The notes beneath the pieces are model-generated. The model ran no database searches, was not told where the DNA came from, and saw nothing but the letters and a program-made list of their open reading frames with translations. The position numbers were made by a program, and so were the translations under genes. This document shows, piece by piece, positions 31,858-42,027 of a stretch of DNA of 64,000 nucleotides. The stretch covers positions 310,001 to 374,000 of the forward strand of contig NZ_CP017006.1 in assembly GCF_001719125.1 (NCBI RefSeq), in the 5' to 3' direction. The stretch comes from Sulfolobus sp. A20 (lineage in GTDB: Archaea > Thermoproteota > Thermoprotei_A > Sulfolobales > Sulfolobaceae). Numbering within the stretch: position 1 is the first letter of the stretch; the number at the start of each line of letters is the position of its first letter.

Positions 31858-32461
31858 GTGATTCCATATCTCAAACTCATCGCCTAGCTATAAGCCTATC
31901 GTCAATATTGAAAATATTGTAGCCACGGTGACATTGGAACAAAATCTAGACCTATACGCCATGGAAAGAAGCATTCCAAATATAGAATACGATCCGGATC
32001 AATTTCCTGGATTAATTTTCAGACTTGAACAACCTAAAGTAACTGCGTTAATATTTAAGTCAGGGAAAATGGTAGTTACTGGAGCCAAGAGTACAGAGGA
32101 GTTAATAAAAGCTGTAAAAAGAATTATAAAAACTCTCAAGAAATATGGTATAAAAATTATAGGTAAGCCTAAGATACAAATACAAAATATCGTAGCCTCA
32201 GCTAACTTACATGTTCACGTAAACCTAGATAAAGCTGCCTATTTGCTAGAGAACAATATGTATGAACCAGAACAATTCCCCGGTTTAATATTCAGAATGG
32301 ATGAACCCAGAGTTGTTCTATTAATATTCAGTAGCGGTAAGATGGTAATTACAGGGGCTAAGAGAGAAGACGAAGTATCCAAGGCTGTAAAAAGAATCTT
32401 CGACAGATTAAGTGAACTTGACTGTATAAAACCGGTAGAGGAAGAAGAATTAGAGCTTTAG
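31858..32461 (+). CDS. tbp: TATA-box-binding protein (frameshift near the N-terminus)
   Basis: TBP nucleates transcription by bending promoter DNA. Seen: two direct repeats, each with the [17 protein letters not shown] or [17 protein letters not shown] segment and an [13 protein letters not shown] or [13 protein letters not shown] segment, and an acidic tail EEEELEL. The uninterrupted frame from GTG 31928 lacks the first strand. Just upstream, [13 protein letters not shown] is in frame but reaches a TGA (31859) with no start. Removing one A from AAA at 31873-31875 joins GTG 31858 to this frame, giving [20 protein letters not shown] and about 200 residues. TBP is essential, so sequence error is likelier than decay. 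Its 3' end overlaps the kinase gene. Confidence 0.93.
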
Positions 32462-33292
32462 TAGGTTAATTAAACCGTTTACTACATTTTTGCTCTTAAC
32501 CCCCTTTATACCTCTTTTTTCAACTTCTCTAGTGAAGAATGAAGTATAAATTTCTGAATTAAACATCCCGCCGAAATAATATACAGTGTTTGAATGAACA
32601 GAATTACAAACTACTCTAACAATACTAGACAGTGATGATATACAACTACTTAGTATATTGATAGCCTTTCTATTATTATTCTCTACAGCTTTTAGTAGAT
32701 TATTTGAAAAATTAGCTATTTTTGCCTGATCACAAGAGTTCTCGTACAGAAATCTGACCAACTCCTCCTCATTTTTGAAGTTAGAGTAAGGAATTAAACT
32801 TCTACGTGATAGTCCTTGAAATTCGTTCAGAACGTATCTTAGGAACTCTCTACCTAACCAGAATCCTGAGCAGATATCACCTACTAACCAACCTCTATCT
32901 CCTTTTATTATCTTCTTCTTCCCATCATATCCATAAACTATGCTTCCAGTTCCAGAGATAACTATACAGCCAGTTGGAGCATTAGATAATAGAACTACAT
33001 GGGCATCATGTTCTATTATTACTTTGTCTGAATAATCTGATAAGTTCCTGTATAGAATTCCTTTAACTTGTCTGGCTATAGTATTGGTATCTATGCCTGC
33101 CAATGAGATGGCAATTCCATCAAATTTTCTATTAAATGAAGATATTATATTAGTAAGTCGTGAAACGGAATTATGAATACCTACTGTTGCTACGCTCGCT
33201 GGAGGGAACCTATGTTCTTTACTTATTTCTTTTCCATCATAAAAATATACTTTAGTTGACGTACCACCTGCATCTATTAGAAGATACTCCAT
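32450..33292 (-). CDS. BadF/BadG-type sugar kinase (glucokinase or N-acetylglucosamine kinase-like)
   Basis: The 280-residue protein has the ASKHA kinase fold. Seen: [17 protein letters not shown] phosphate-1 motif at the N-terminus, [35 protein letters not shown] around residues 95-125 (phosphate-2) and GGMFNSEIY near 255. A Sulfolobus broad-specificity ATP hexokinase is of this group and of similar length, so hexose or aminosugar phosphorylation is likely. I use the ATG at 33292; an upstream frame adds eight hydrophobic residues. It is convergent with TBP, with a 12-base overlap. Confidence 0.82.
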   Translation of the reverse strand: MEYLLIDAGGTSTKVYFYDGKEISKEHRFPPASVATVGIHNSVSRLTNIISSFNRKFDGIAISLAGIDTNTIARQVKGILYRNLSDYSDKVIIEHDAHVVLLSNAPTGCIVISGTGSIVYGYDGKKKIIKGDRGWLVGDICSGFWLGREFLRYVLNEFQGLSRRSLIPYSNFKNEEELVRFLYENSCDQAKIANFSNNLLKAVENNNRKAINILSSCISSLSSIVRVVCNSVHSNTVYYFGGMFNSEIYTSFFTREVEKRGIKGVKSKNVVNGLINLLKL

Positions 33293-33336
33293 AAATAATA
33301 TAAGGGAATAATTCACATAAAAATTGGTGCAATACG

Positions 33337-33543
33337 ATGCTAAAGCATGGAAAGTATATTTATGTAGACCTAGGAAATAAATACTTGAAGGTTAGAGTGC
33401 TTAAGAGCAGAGATGAGAACTCACCAGATAGATATGTTTTAACCAGATTCGTTACGAAATATAGACCAAGAAACGTAGAAATAGTTAAACTGGATAATTT
33501 GCCCATTGAAGTTAGAGATAAAATAACTAATTATTTTTTATAA
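33337..33543 (+). CDS. small basic protein, DUF5622-like
   Basis: The 68-residue protein starts MLKHGKYIYVDLGNKYLKVRVL and continues with a Lys/Arg-rich centre (FVTKYRPRNVEIVKL). It looks like a small beta-rich fold. The pattern fits a Sulfolobales domain of unknown function that I recall as DUF5622, with modest certainty. A GGTG-like ribosome-binding sequence lies about ten bases before the ATG. Its 3' end overlaps the convergent DUF373 gene by 17 bases. Confidence 0.65.
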   Translation: MLKHGKYIYVDLGNKYLKVRVLKSRDENSPDRYVLTRFVTKYRPRNVEIVKLDNLPIEVRDKITNYFL

Positions 33544-34594
33544 CTCTTTCTAAAATTCCGTGTCTTTCTAACGTATTAAGCGTTATATATACCGATATTA
33601 TTCCAATTGATGCTATTATGAGCGTATAAAGAGACTGTGTAATTAAGTAATACTTATCATTTATTATGCTGTTAATTACTTTAAACAATACAAAATATAT
33701 AAATATTATATTTATGATCCTAATTATATCATGCCATACTTTAATATCTCTTTCTAAAGCCTTAGAAATAGCCTTACCTCCAAATAAGACTATAGCAGAA
33801 AATGTTACGTAAGGTAATAGTTGCAGTATTATGAATGCTGCCTCAATCACTGGGAGGGAAAACTTGTTAAATTGTAATTGAAAATATAGATTTATAAAGC
33901 CTATTAAAATTCCTACTATAGAAATAGTGGCACTAATTACCATTATGGTAGAATTTTCCCACCAATTCTCTATCGCTTCATCAATTTTCAAGCCTTTTAA
34001 TACCATAGCTGCTCCTAAAATAATCAAAACAGCAGGTTCTATATAAACGGAGAGATTTAATGCTGACAATATTCCAGCTAATGCTAATATTACACCGGGT
34101 ACTCCTAGGAAGATTCTTGCATAACGTTCTTCAGTTAATGCCTTCTTTATATACTTACTTAGTAATGCATAAGTCTCTTCAACCCCCCTGTATTGCTCTA
34201 CTATAACCTGCTGAGTAGCTAAGATCTTAAGTCTAGATTGAATTATTGGTATAACACTAGCATCTTCAGGGCTATCGTAAACGACCACTGCATTCTGAGG
34301 CATAAGCTCGGAGATTATTTCGTCTAATTTTCTAGAAAATTCAATTTGAGCCTCCAAACCACCTTGCTTAGAGCCAGTTATAAAAACTATCTCTGCATCT
34401 TCACCTTTATTTTTCAGGCTTTTATATACATTATAAGCCACTACCATGGAATTAAAATCCGAATCAGTAGGAATCATAGTAGATGCTTTATCTATTACGA
34501 CCTTACATTTCTCTTCTCCTATAACTGGAGTAGAGAAACCTAATTCTCCTATATCATCATCTATATCAATGTAAATCACTATTGTCCTTACCAT
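33527..34594 (-). CDS. DUF373 family membrane protein
   Basis: The 355-residue protein has a cytoplasmic N-terminal domain (1-150) with YIDIDDDIGELG and VFITGSKQGGLEAQ, followed by about six hydrophobic segments (residues 160-345), e.g. FLGVPGVILALAGILSALNL and a stretch rich in Ile near 215-235. This matches the archaeal DUF373 family of predicted multipass membrane proteins, whose function is unknown. Its start overlaps the 3' end of the coiled-coil gene by 29 bases, so they are probably co-expressed. Confidence 0.85.
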   Translation of the reverse strand: MVRTIVIYIDIDDDIGELGFSTPVIGEEKCKVVIDKASTMIPTDSDFNSMVVAYNVYKSLKNKGEDAEIVFITGSKQGGLEAQIEFSRKLDEIISELMPQNAVVVYDSPEDASVIPIIQSRLKILATQQVIVEQYRGVEETYALLSKYIKKALTEERYARIFLGVPGVILALAGILSALNLSVYIEPAVLIILGAAMVLKGLKIDEAIENWWENSTIMVISATISIVGILIGFINLYFQLQFNKFSLPVIEAAFIILQLLPYVTFSAIVLFGGKAISKALERDIKVWHDIIRIINIIFIYFVLFKVINSIINDKYYLITQSLYTLIIASIGIISVYITLNTLERHGILERVIKNN

Positions 34595-35471
34595 CTGTAT
34601 TATCTATTTCCCCGTAAAGTATATAAAATTCTTCAAACGATAATCTCTTCTTCTGTTTAAGCTTCTCTTCAGCTTCTTTCTTCTTCTTCTCTAGAATCTC
34701 CTTATTAGGTAACTTAGGTAAGAGTCCCTCTTTCATGCTCTTCAGTTGTTGATTTAATTTATCACGTTCATTTCTAGCCTGGGTTATCTTAGCCTTTATA
34801 TCTTCTATTTGGTTAGAAATCTCCTCTATTTCTTTATTTATAGAATTAACTTCCTCTATTAGTCTTTTTCTCTCCTGAGATAAAGAACTGATAAGCTTCC
34901 TCTTCTCTCCTATTTCATTAAGGAGAGTCTTAATTCTATCACTTATACTACTTAATTCCACTCTTTTTGCTAGTAATTCAGCTCTATTCTCAGCTTCCTT
35001 CTCCTTCACTTTTAGGAACTTCTTAGCAATCTGTAACTTTTTTTCAAGCTCGGCTATCTGTTGAACTATCCTCTTTTCATCTTCTAAAGTAATCCTCTCA
35101 TCAGTCTGAAGCTTCCACTCTAATTCCTTTATCTTCTTCTCTATAGCATTGGGATTACGAAGGTTCTGAGAAGAGATATTTTTAACCTCTTCGAATTCCT
35201 TCCTTATCTGTTGTATAATTTCAATAAGATGTTTTTTCTTTTCCTTTAACTGATTAAACTCCTCTAATTTCATCTTATACTCCTGCCTAAGATTATTTAC
35301 TTGTTCCCTTAGCTCTTTTAGCCTCTTTATTTTCTCTGCTCTCTTCTCCCTTAGCCTCTTTATTTTCTCGATCAGATCTAACTTATCTTGATTAAGCTTA
35401 TTTATGAGGTCTCTTACCTCAGCCAATTTTTGATATAAATATGCTTCATCTTCAGCAGTTTCTGAAGACAT
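34566..35471 (-). CDS. long coiled-coil protein (COG1340-like)
   Basis: The 301-residue protein is almost entirely heptad-like coiled coil rich in Lys, Glu, Leu and Arg from residue 15 to 270, with no ATPase motif, and ends in a short non-coiled part (FEEFYILYGEIDNTDG). Archaeal proteins of the COG1340 type look like this and are of unknown role; resemblance to SMC arms is compositional only. Downstream and overlapping is the DUF373 membrane protein, so a membrane-associated scaffold is conceivable but unproven. Confidence 0.8.
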   Translation of the reverse strand: MSSETAEDEAYLYQKLAEVRDLINKLNQDKLDLIEKIKRLREKRAEKIKRLKELREQVNNLRQEYKMKLEEFNQLKEKKKHLIEIIQQIRKEFEEVKNISSQNLRNPNAIEKKIKELEWKLQTDERITLEDEKRIVQQIAELEKKLQIAKKFLKVKEKEAENRAELLAKRVELSSISDRIKTLLNEIGEKRKLISSLSQERKRLIEEVNSINKEIEEISNQIEDIKAKITQARNERDKLNQQLKSMKEGLLPKLPNKEILEKKKKEAEEKLKQKKRLSFEEFYILYGEIDNTDGKDNSDLH

Positions 35472-35647
35472 GCTTGCTTACAATAATGTTGCAAACATTT
35501 AAATAACTATTTCCGACATAATAACCGTGAACTATGACACATTTTTAAAATTGAAACCACAAAAATCAACGTTTAACATATCAGAATTCGCAATTGGTAT
35601 TATAATCAATTATTAATATACGTTTATTTGTCTAATTTATCTCTGTG

Positions 35648-35914
35648 ATGAAAAACAACCTTACGGAGATTGGAGAATTTATCAAACCTATACTTAAAAA
35701 TAAGGCTCTAATTAAACTAAGAAAAGATATTAATTATGTAGATATTAATATAATAGGAAAAATTGCATACGATTCAAATGGAGCAGAAATAGGGAGGATT
35801 TTAGACGTAATAGGAAACGTTGAACAACCATATGCTTTAGTAAATATTAATTACGAAATTTCTCACCTTGGTAAAATATTTGTCAGTTTTAAGCAAAGGA
35901 GGAGAAAGAGATGA
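35648..35914 (+). CDS. gar1: H/ACA ribonucleoprotein subunit Gar1
   Basis: Gar1 is part of the H/ACA guide complex with Cbf5, Nop10 and L7Ae that pseudouridylates rRNA. Seen: the Gar1/Naf1 beta-barrel signature [20 protein letters not shown] followed by [12 protein letters not shown], and a basic tail KQRRRKR. The length of 88 residues is normal. The ATG at 35648 is preferred, though a GTG sits just before it. The stop overlaps the TFB start by four bases (ATGA), a pairing found across archaea. Confidence 0.93.
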   Translation: MKNNLTEIGEFIKPILKNKALIKLRKDINYVDINIIGKIAYDSNGAEIGRILDVIGNVEQPYALVNINYEISHLGKIFVSFKQRRRKR

Positions 35915-36792
35915 AATGTCCCAATTGTGGATTAGAAAATGTAATAACACAAGATCATAAGGAAGGTATATTAGTTTGCACTAATTGCGGATACGTGATA
36001 GAGGAGAACATAATAGATTTAGGACCAGATTGGAGAGCGTATAATTCTAAGGATAGAAATGAGAGAGAAAGAGTCGGGAGCCCATCAACTCCGAAGGTTC
36101 ACGATTGGGGGTTTCATACTATAATCGGTTTCGGGAGAGCTAAAGACAGAATAAAAACAATTAAAATGCAAAGAATTCAAAATAAGATCAGAGTATCTCA
36201 AAAAGACAAAAAATTAGTAACATTACTATCAATACTAAATGATGAAAGTGCAAAGCTAGAACTGCCTGAACACGTCAAAGAAACAGCGTCACTGATATTA
36301 AGGAAAATGGTAGAGAATGGATTAACTAAAAGGATAGATCAGTACGTCCTAGTGATAGCGTCATTATACTATTCATGTCAAGTAAATAACATACCTAGAC
36401 ACTTACAAGAGTTCAAATCAAGGTACTCAATTTCATCTAGCGAATTATGGAAGGCTTTAGAAAGAGTTCAAAGCGCAGCAAAATCGATACCAGAGTTTAG
36501 ACCTAAATTGAGACCAACTGAGTATATACCAAAGATAATTGATAGACTGAGATTACCTCCAATAATAGGAACAAAGGCATCAGAGCTTGTAGACTATATG
36601 TACAAACAAGGACTAACGAGCGGAAAAGGTTATCTATCCCTTAGCGCAGCATCTGTATATCTCATCTCTGCTTTAATGGACATTAAGAAAACACAAAAGG
36701 AAGTAGCTGAGGCTTTAGACATAACAGAAGTAACTATAAGAAACAGATATAAGGAAATAATAGATAGTTTTGACATTACAGTAATGCTTTAG
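35911..36792 (+). CDS. tfb: transcription initiation factor TFB (TFB2-like)
   Basis: TFB bridges TBP, promoter BRE and RNA polymerase. Seen: an N-terminal zinc ribbon CPNCG/CTNCG (residues 3-26), the B-reader/linker [22 protein letters not shown], and two cyclin repeats (about 95-190 and 195-290), the second ending in [19 protein letters not shown]. At 293 residues with a divergent B-finger ([11 protein letters not shown]), it resembles the second TFB of Sulfolobus rather than the main TFB1, an inference from memory. It is translationally coupled to gar1. Confidence 0.92.
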   Translation: MKCPNCGLENVITQDHKEGILVCTNCGYVIEENIIDLGPDWRAYNSKDRNERERVGSPSTPKVHDWGFHTIIGFGRAKDRIKTIKMQRIQNKIRVSQKDKKLVTLLSILNDESAKLELPEHVKETASLILRKMVENGLTKRIDQYVLVIASLYYSCQVNNIPRHLQEFKSRYSISSSELWKALERVQSAAKSIPEFRPKLRPTEYIPKIIDRLRLPPIIGTKASELVDYMYKQGLTSGKGYLSLSAASVYLISALMDIKKTQKEVAEALDITEVTIRNRYKEIIDSFDITVML

Positions 36793-36980
36793 ATTTTAAT
36801 TTTCAGTTTAGATTAAACCTAATATATTGTATCTAACTATATTGTATAATTATTCTTAGTTTGACAAGAAGAACTAAAAACTTATCAATTTTTAGTACCT
36901 TAGCTTAACGTTAGATAAAAACAGTAAAGTAAATAAGTGTGGCATACATATATAATATTTAGCCAACACGGGTGTAACAG

Positions 36981-37355
36981 ATGGATACAGATTCAATAAA
37001 TTATGAGGAGTTAATTCATAAAAAAATAAGGGAAATGGGAGAAAAAGGGATTTCTCAACAAGAACTTGCGAAAAGTATGGGTATACCAATTAGGGAAGTT
37101 AGTATAATTGTTAAAAAACTCGTCGAAAAGAAACTTATTGCTAAAAAAGCTGTAAAAGAAAACGGTAAAAACGTAGTTAAACTGTTCCCAATAAATAATA
37201 CTTATGACTTAAATATATACATTAAATTAGAAAGTATACAAGATATTCCTTGCCTCAATTGTAAAAGCTTAACTAAATGTGGAAATGGGGCTCACGTTAG
37301 TCCTCAGTCATGTGGGAAATTATCCAATTGGATATTAGATAGATTAGCTGCTTAA
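36981..37355 (+). CDS. transcription factor TFE beta subunit
   Basis: The 124-residue protein has an N-terminal winged helix (residues 8-70; [20 protein letters not shown]) and a C-terminal four-cysteine cluster, [10 protein letters not shown] plus the later SPQSCGK, which in crenarchaeal TFE-beta binds a cubane 4Fe-4S cluster. TFE-beta pairs with TFE-alpha to help open promoters and is the archaeal relative of human RPC39. A TATA-like ATATATAATATT and a GGGTG ribosome-binding motif precede the ATG. It lies 190 bases after TFB. An unrelated wHTH Fe-S regulator is the alternative. Confidence 0.85.
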   Translation: MDTDSINYEELIHKKIREMGEKGISQQELAKSMGIPIREVSIIVKKLVEKKLIAKKAVKENGKNVVKLFPINNTYDLNIYIKLESIQDIPCLNCKSLTKCGNGAHVSPQSCGKLSNWILDRLAA

Positions 37356-38489
37356 CTTTTTCATACAATTAATTACTTCTTCATATTCTTTATTAGTTTT
37401 AATTCCAACTGAATCAAAATGAGTTCTAACTCCATCGCCTAAACATTCTAGAATTTTATTAATTTGTGGTATATTTTTAATCTTATTCTTAGAAGCAATC
37501 TTGTCAAGTTTATAATACACAGAATCGTAAATACACTCATCCTTAATGACACTGACAAGCTTTTCTAACTTACTAAACGTACTAACATATTCGAACTTTT
37601 CCATAGAACTTTCAATCATTTGAATGAACTCTTTATCATTGATAGAACCATAATATAGTGGACCTATTACAGTCATCTCTCCTCCACATCTAGGGCATTT
37701 GATCTTATTACATCTTTCGTCTAAGAATTGTTGGAAACCGCATTTCTGGCATTCTCCAAAATATTTAAGAGTTTGAATAGCCTTGTCTGCTTTCTTAGCA
37801 CCTTTATCGACCCTAAGAAATAATCGATAATAGTAGTCAGAATAAAAAGAGAATAGAGGATATACAGTCTTCTCCATTATGGATGCTTCTCTTATAACTT
37901 TGCCTATTAAAACTCTTATTCCCAATTCTTTCGACGACGATAGTTTTGAGTTAATAACATCATATTTTCTCCTAGCAGATAAAACGGAAGAACCAGTTAA
38001 TGCTGATAGATCAGTAGCTGTAATTGCTACCACTCCTTTCCTTATGGTAGCATTTATTGAGGATAATATAAATGGAGCTGGAGTTCCAAAAGGATCTATA
38101 TCCACATAATCAGCCTTTATTTCATAAAGTAGTGAGTTAGCATCTCTGTTATACACTTTAGTTACGTTATCATCAATTCCATTGAGCTTCAGGTTTTGTT
38201 TGATCAGATTTACAGCTTCTGTATTCTTATCGTTGAATATTAAATTCTCACTTCTCCAAGATTCTAGAAAATATCTTATGCCCCTTATACCTGTAGCGCT
38301 CAAAGTATCTACTACTATCTTTGGCCTTAGTGTACTTACAACTATTACACTTATATCTCTATTAAGTACCATTTTAGGATTATAGAATACGGGAGCCCAA
38401 GATGGATCAAATTTACCTTCTTTTGTATATTCAGAAGGATCTGGTATGAGTATTTTAGCTTTTCCCTCCACTATCTCCTTTAATTTCAT
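37344..38489 (-). CDS. trm1: tRNA (guanine-26-N2)-dimethyltransferase
   Basis: Trm1 dimethylates G26 of tRNA. Seen: the N-terminal [23 protein letters not shown], the SAM-binding [14 protein letters not shown] near 58-71, the catalytic-type [11 protein letters not shown] near residue 131, [11 protein letters not shown], and a C-terminal zinc-binding [19 protein letters not shown] part. Length 381 is normal. It overlaps the upstream HTH gene by 35 bases, ending the Nop5-fibrillarin operon. Its last 12 bases overlap the 3' end of the TFE-beta gene. Confidence 0.95.
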   Translation of the reverse strand: MKLKEIVEGKAKILIPDPSEYTKEGKFDPSWAPVFYNPKMVLNRDISVIVVSTLRPKIVVDTLSATGIRGIRYFLESWRSENLIFNDKNTEAVNLIKQNLKLNGIDDNVTKVYNRDANSLLYEIKADYVDIDPFGTPAPFILSSINATIRKGVVAITATDLSALTGSSVLSARRKYDVINSKLSSSKELGIRVLIGKVIREASIMEKTVYPLFSFYSDYYYRLFLRVDKGAKKADKAIQTLKYFGECQKCGFQQFLDERCNKIKCPRCGGEMTVIGPLYYGSINDKEFIQMIESSMEKFEYVSTFSKLEKLVSVIKDECIYDSVYYKLDKIASKNKIKNIPQINKILECLGDGVRTHFDSVGIKTNKEYEEVINCMKKLSS

Positions 38490-39399
38490 CTATTAAAGAG
38501 TGTATACTATTCTCCTCATAAGTTTTATATCCTAAACTTTCACACTCTCTCATGACTCTTGAACTTCTTGAAACGACTAATAGCTCTGAGTTGGTATATG
38601 AGGCAATTTTCTTAGCTTCATTAAACTTCTTTAACGATTTAGCGTAATCCTTGCCTTCTATCACAATCATATATTTCTCGTTTTTATCACCGGAAGGTTT
38701 GACTATTAAATCTACAGCAGTAAGTTTAAGAGAAAGTACCTTTAATCCTTCTTCTTTTAGAATATGTATTAACTTGACTTTAAAATTCTCTACCGAGGTA
38801 TCAGAAACTTCATCCTCTTCTTCTAGGTCTCTTTTAACTTTTACTGAATCTCTTATTATATCTCCTATTATTTCATCTCCAAACAAATCTATTAATCTCT
38901 CCGCTATTTCTAAGGAAACATCAGAATCTCCTCTTTCATAATCGTATATAGCCTTTCTGGAAACTCCCAGAAGCTTAGCCAAATCGCCTATACTATATCC
39001 TATCATCTCTCTTCTAGTCTTCAACACATCATGTCTTATTTTTATAAATATACCTCCCCTAGTCCTATATAAGAAGATTTTCTCGCCGTTCAGTACTCTC
39101 ATAAGACCTTCGGGAGATATTGCGAAAACGTTATCAGCCTTAATTGATACTATATCATCTTGTTCCTCATTAGTGATTATCAAAGATGCTTTATTGCTCG
39201 AAACAGCTAACTTTTTTAGATCAGCTATCTCGTCTTTACTAACTTTTTCATTTGCTGAAAACTTAACTATTGCCGGTTCTCTCGAATTTATTATTAAGTC
39301 AACTGATTTCCTACTATGTTCTGGGTATTTAATTAAAGTGTAACTGTACTTTTTTAATTCAAGCGTATCCAATATTTCATCGATAATCTTTGTATTCAT
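38455..39399 (-). CDS. HTH transcriptional regulator (COG1395 type)
   Basis: The 314-residue protein has an N-terminal nuclease-like or sensor domain (1-115), a central Cro/XRE helix-turn-helix at about 128-185 ([20 protein letters not shown] with [20 protein letters not shown] after it), and a C-terminal region resembling a restriction-endonuclease-like fold ([16 protein letters not shown]). Archaeal proteins of this layout are annotated as putative HTH regulators; targets are unknown. It follows the DUF61 gene by three bases and overlaps trm1. Confidence 0.85.
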   Translation of the reverse strand: MNTKIIDEILDTLELKKYSYTLIKYPEHSRKSVDLIINSREPAIVKFSANEKVSKDEIADLKKLAVSSNKASLIITNEEQDDIVSIKADNVFAISPEGLMRVLNGEKIFLYRTRGGIFIKIRHDVLKTRREMIGYSIGDLAKLLGVSRKAIYDYERGDSDVSLEIAERLIDLFGDEIIGDIIRDSVKVKRDLEEEDEVSDTSVENFKVKLIHILKEEGLKVLSLKLTAVDLIVKPSGDKNEKYMIVIEGKDYAKSLKKFNEAKKIASYTNSELLVVSRSSRVMRECESLGYKTYEENSIHSLIDEIKGDSGGKS

Positions 39400-39402
39400 T
39401 TT

Positions 39403-39813
39403 TTACATCTCACTTGATTCTGATTCCATAAATAGTGTAGGACTCAAAATTATAAATATTAATGAAGGATACTCCTTTAATAGTCTTTCTACATCAGTAG
39501 TTAATATTACATTGCCTATCTCTTTATGCAATAAAACTGAAACTAATTTCCTTTCCCATTCCCCGCCGTTAATATGAAATTCACCTAGCTCAGTGGACTT
39601 AGTAAACAATAAAGGAATCTTAACTAATGACCAAAGATATATTGGAACTCTTTTTGAAAGATTATCAATCTCATCTTCCTTTAATTCATGATAAAAACCA
39701 TTATTCAATTTAATGACACGCTTTCCCTCCAATGCCTCTTTTAACGTAATATATTCTGCAGGCGTAGAGGAGAATAAATCTTTAAGTCCAATTTCAAATA
39801 TCTTATCTATCAA
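39403..39813 (-). CDS. DUF61 / UPF0216-like protein
   Basis: The 136-residue protein begins MIDKIFEIGLKDLFSSTPAE and contains RVIKLNNGFYHELKEDEID followed by RVPIYLWSLVKIPLLF, the layout of the archaeal DUF61 family (a basic loop, a short His-containing strand and a leucine-rich helix). Function is unknown. It sits four bases from the fibrillarin gene and three from the HTH gene, inside the C/D box RNP operon, which hints at an RNA-linked role. Confidence 0.65.
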   Translation of the reverse strand: MIDKIFEIGLKDLFSSTPAEYITLKEALEGKRVIKLNNGFYHELKEDEIDNLSKRVPIYLWSLVKIPLLFTKSTELGEFHINGGEWERKLVSVLLHKEIGNVILTTDVERLLKEYPSLIFIILSPTLFMESESSEM

Positions 39814-39817
39814 AATC

Positions 39818-40519
39818 CTACCCTTTATACCTACTTAAAACAATTGCATGATCCCTATCATAAGGATCTAAGTTTATGATTTGGATAGTCTCAAATCCAG
39901 CGTTCTCCATTTTCTCTACTTCAGATTTATAAATCTCTTTAGGATCTTTAGTTACATCAATGCTTCTAGCCTTTATAACCAAAAACATATAACCGTCTTT
40001 CTTTAAGAAGAATTGAGCGTTGTAAATTGCAATATCTGTCTGATCTGGCTGAGCTATATCCACATAAATTACGTTAACGTCTTCTACTATTGTCCTATAG
40101 TTTTGTGGAAATCTAGCATCAGCTAATATTGGAAACACATTAGGCCTCTTTTGGGCTACAAGTAATAATTCTCTCACAACCCTAGGCGAAAACTCTACAC
40201 TATACACCTTTCCTCGAAGCTCAACAATATCAGAAACGTGGCTGACCGTGGTACCAGAAGCTGCGCCTAAATACAACACTTTTTCATCCTTCTTAATAGG
40301 ATTATACTTTAAACCCTTCAAGATAGCACCCGCTAGCTTGCTTCTAAACGCGTTCCACTCCCTATATTCCACTCCCTCATACTTGATTAATCTTTCTCCA
40401 TAAACATTATACCCTGGAGCTAAATTCTTAGTACACAGTTTAGTAGTATTATCGTTAAATTCGCATTCATATACGTTCTCAAGGTTCTCTATCGGTCTAA
40501 CCTTAATTACTTCCGACAT
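39818..40519 (-). CDS. flpA: fibrillarin-like rRNA/tRNA 2'-O-methyltransferase
   Basis: FlpA is the SAM-dependent methylase of C/D box guide complexes. Seen: [20 protein letters not shown] (SAM motif I) near residues 82-101, [25 protein letters not shown] and [11 protein letters not shown], then the C-terminal [12 protein letters not shown] with the conserved Asp-His. Length 233 is typical. The gene is six bases after nop5, the partner that holds it on the sRNA. Candidate guide RNAs occur elsewhere in this window. Confidence 0.97.
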   Translation of the reverse strand: MSEVIKVRPIENLENVYECEFNDNTTKLCTKNLAPGYNVYGERLIKYEGVEYREWNAFRSKLAGAILKGLKYNPIKKDEKVLYLGAASGTTVSHVSDIVELRGKVYSVEFSPRVVRELLLVAQKRPNVFPILADARFPQNYRTIVEDVNVIYVDIAQPDQTDIAIYNAQFFLKKDGYMFLVIKARSIDVTKDPKEIYKSEVEKMENAGFETIQIINLDPYDRDHAIVLSRYKG

Positions 40520-40525
40520 CTAACT

Positions 40526-41758
40526 TCACTTCCTCTTATTCTTTCTCTTTCCACCTTTTTTACCTTTTTCCTCTCTTTTAGGCTTTTGAGGTTGCTGTTG
40601 TGGTTTTCTTGGTGGAGGTTGAGCGTATTTCTCTTTAATTTCTTCAATCCGCTTTTTCAATTGTTCATTTAACTGATCGCCAATAAATCTACCACTAAAA
40701 GCGTCAACTCTGGCAGCTATAGCTAATTTAGCTGCTAACGCTCTAGCTATCTTGCCTCTTTGCCATCTGGGAGAAGTGTGTATCGCTGGGTATTGGAATA
40801 TAACACCATGTTTAGGAGGTCTACCTCCACCTCTTAACGCTCTAAATAACGCTTTTTCTGCCCCTAAAACTTGAATAGTACTTGCTGGCATTTTAGCCAA
40901 TTCCTCTAAACTACCAGCTAAACTTAATAATCTAGCACCTAGCGTTGGTCCAACTATAGCTGTAACATTAGGTGCTACTTCTTTCATAACACTTTCTAAA
41001 TAATTAGTCAAATTCTTTCTTATGTCATATAACTGAATTATAGTATCTGATATCATCCTCATAGATGTTAAATCGTCTTCTGAGATATCAGCACCTATAC
41101 TTTTCTTAGCAGCGTCAATAATCCTATTTATTTTGGTATCATTTGAAACTATTTCGCTCAAATCCTCTTTATTTATACTATTTCTATCACCAAACTTAGA
41201 AACTATACTAGCATATTCTCGATGGTCCTCTATTAATTTATCTAATTCTGGGAAATGAATACTATACCATTCCCTTAACCTTTCTGAGAACAGATTTATA
41301 GTCTTATCAATATCGTCTATTGCTCTTACTGCCTGAATCGCCAAAAGATCCCTTCTTTGCGAGGCTGATCTCAACTTCCTCCTTGTATATTCTAATGATA
41401 ACTCATAGAGAAAATTATAATAATCTTCTTCATCCTTAGCAAACTTACTCTCTACTGCAATCTTCTGTACATTATCTCTAAATATTCTTGATACTTTATT
41501 ATGAGGTTCATATATTGCCTTATATCCAAGCTCTTGTAATTTCGGAATCTCAGCTTCATTTTCCGTTACAACTTCATCTATCTTTAGTTTTTTCAGTAGC
41601 TCAATTGTTGAAGAGAATGGGACTCCCTTTTCATTATTTATCAGCTCTTCGGTTAGCTTACCCAATTCCCTCTGGTTAATTACACTGTCTATTAGTTTAC
41701 CATCTTGATCGTAAGCAAAGGATCCAATTACGTGTTCAATCAAATATATTTTCATCAC
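40526..41758 (-). CDS. nop5: C/D box RNP scaffold Nop5
   Basis: Nop5 (Nop56/58) dimerises through a coiled coil and links fibrillarin to L7Ae-bound guide RNA. Seen: an N-terminal fibrillarin-binding domain (1-110), a coiled-coil helix pair (115-255), the NOP domain with [20 protein letters not shown] near residue 260 and [20 protein letters not shown] near 312, and a strongly basic Lys-rich tail after about 375. Length 410 is normal. It is the first gene of the nop5-flpA-DUF61-HTH-trm1 operon and diverges from the S30e gene. Confidence 0.97.
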   Translation of the reverse strand: MMKIYLIEHVIGSFAYDQDGKLIDSVINQRELGKLTEELINNEKGVPFSSTIELLKKLKIDEVVTENEAEIPKLQELGYKAIYEPHNKVSRIFRDNVQKIAVESKFAKDEEDYYNFLYELSLEYTRRKLRSASQRRDLLAIQAVRAIDDIDKTINLFSERLREWYSIHFPELDKLIEDHREYASIVSKFGDRNSINKEDLSEIVSNDTKINRIIDAAKKSIGADISEDDLTSMRMISDTIIQLYDIRKNLTNYLESVMKEVAPNVTAIVGPTLGARLLSLAGSLEELAKMPASTIQVLGAEKALFRALRGGGRPPKHGVIFQYPAIHTSPRWQRGKIARALAAKLAIAARVDAFSGRFIGDQLNEQLKKRIEEIKEKYAQPPPRKPQQQPQKPKREEKGKKGGKRKNKRK

Positions 41759-41825
41759 TTATCACTACAAAACCTATCTGGCAAATTTTTAAGTTTAAAT
41801 GTGTTATTTATATTTTGATCTCTAT

Positions 41826-41990
41826 ATGCCATCCCACGGATCGTTAACAAAAGCTGGAAAAGTAAGAAGTCAAACACCTAAAATTCAGCCGAAGGAGAAA
41901 CATAAAGAAGTACCAAGAGTAAGAAACAAGAAAGAATATGAGAAGAGAATATTAAAGGCTAAACCAGAAGAGCGTGCAGTTGCTAGATAA
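41826..41990 (+). CDS. rps30e: small ribosomal subunit protein eS30
   Basis: The 54-residue basic protein begins [20 protein letters not shown], the highly conserved S30e start, and continues with a charged middle and RAVAR end. I choose the ATG at 41826, which matches the family; a longer frame beginning at 41799 lies over the promoter, where TTATTTATATTT (about 41804-41816) serves as a TATA region, giving a near-leaderless transcript. It precedes gatD by 37 bases on the same strand. Confidence 0.94.
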   Translation: MPSHGSLTKAGKVRSQTPKIQPKEKHKEVPRVRNKKEYEKRILKAKPEERAVAR

Positions 41991-42027
41991 CAAATTTTTT
42001 TGTTTAAACTTATCTATCTTTTCTTAA

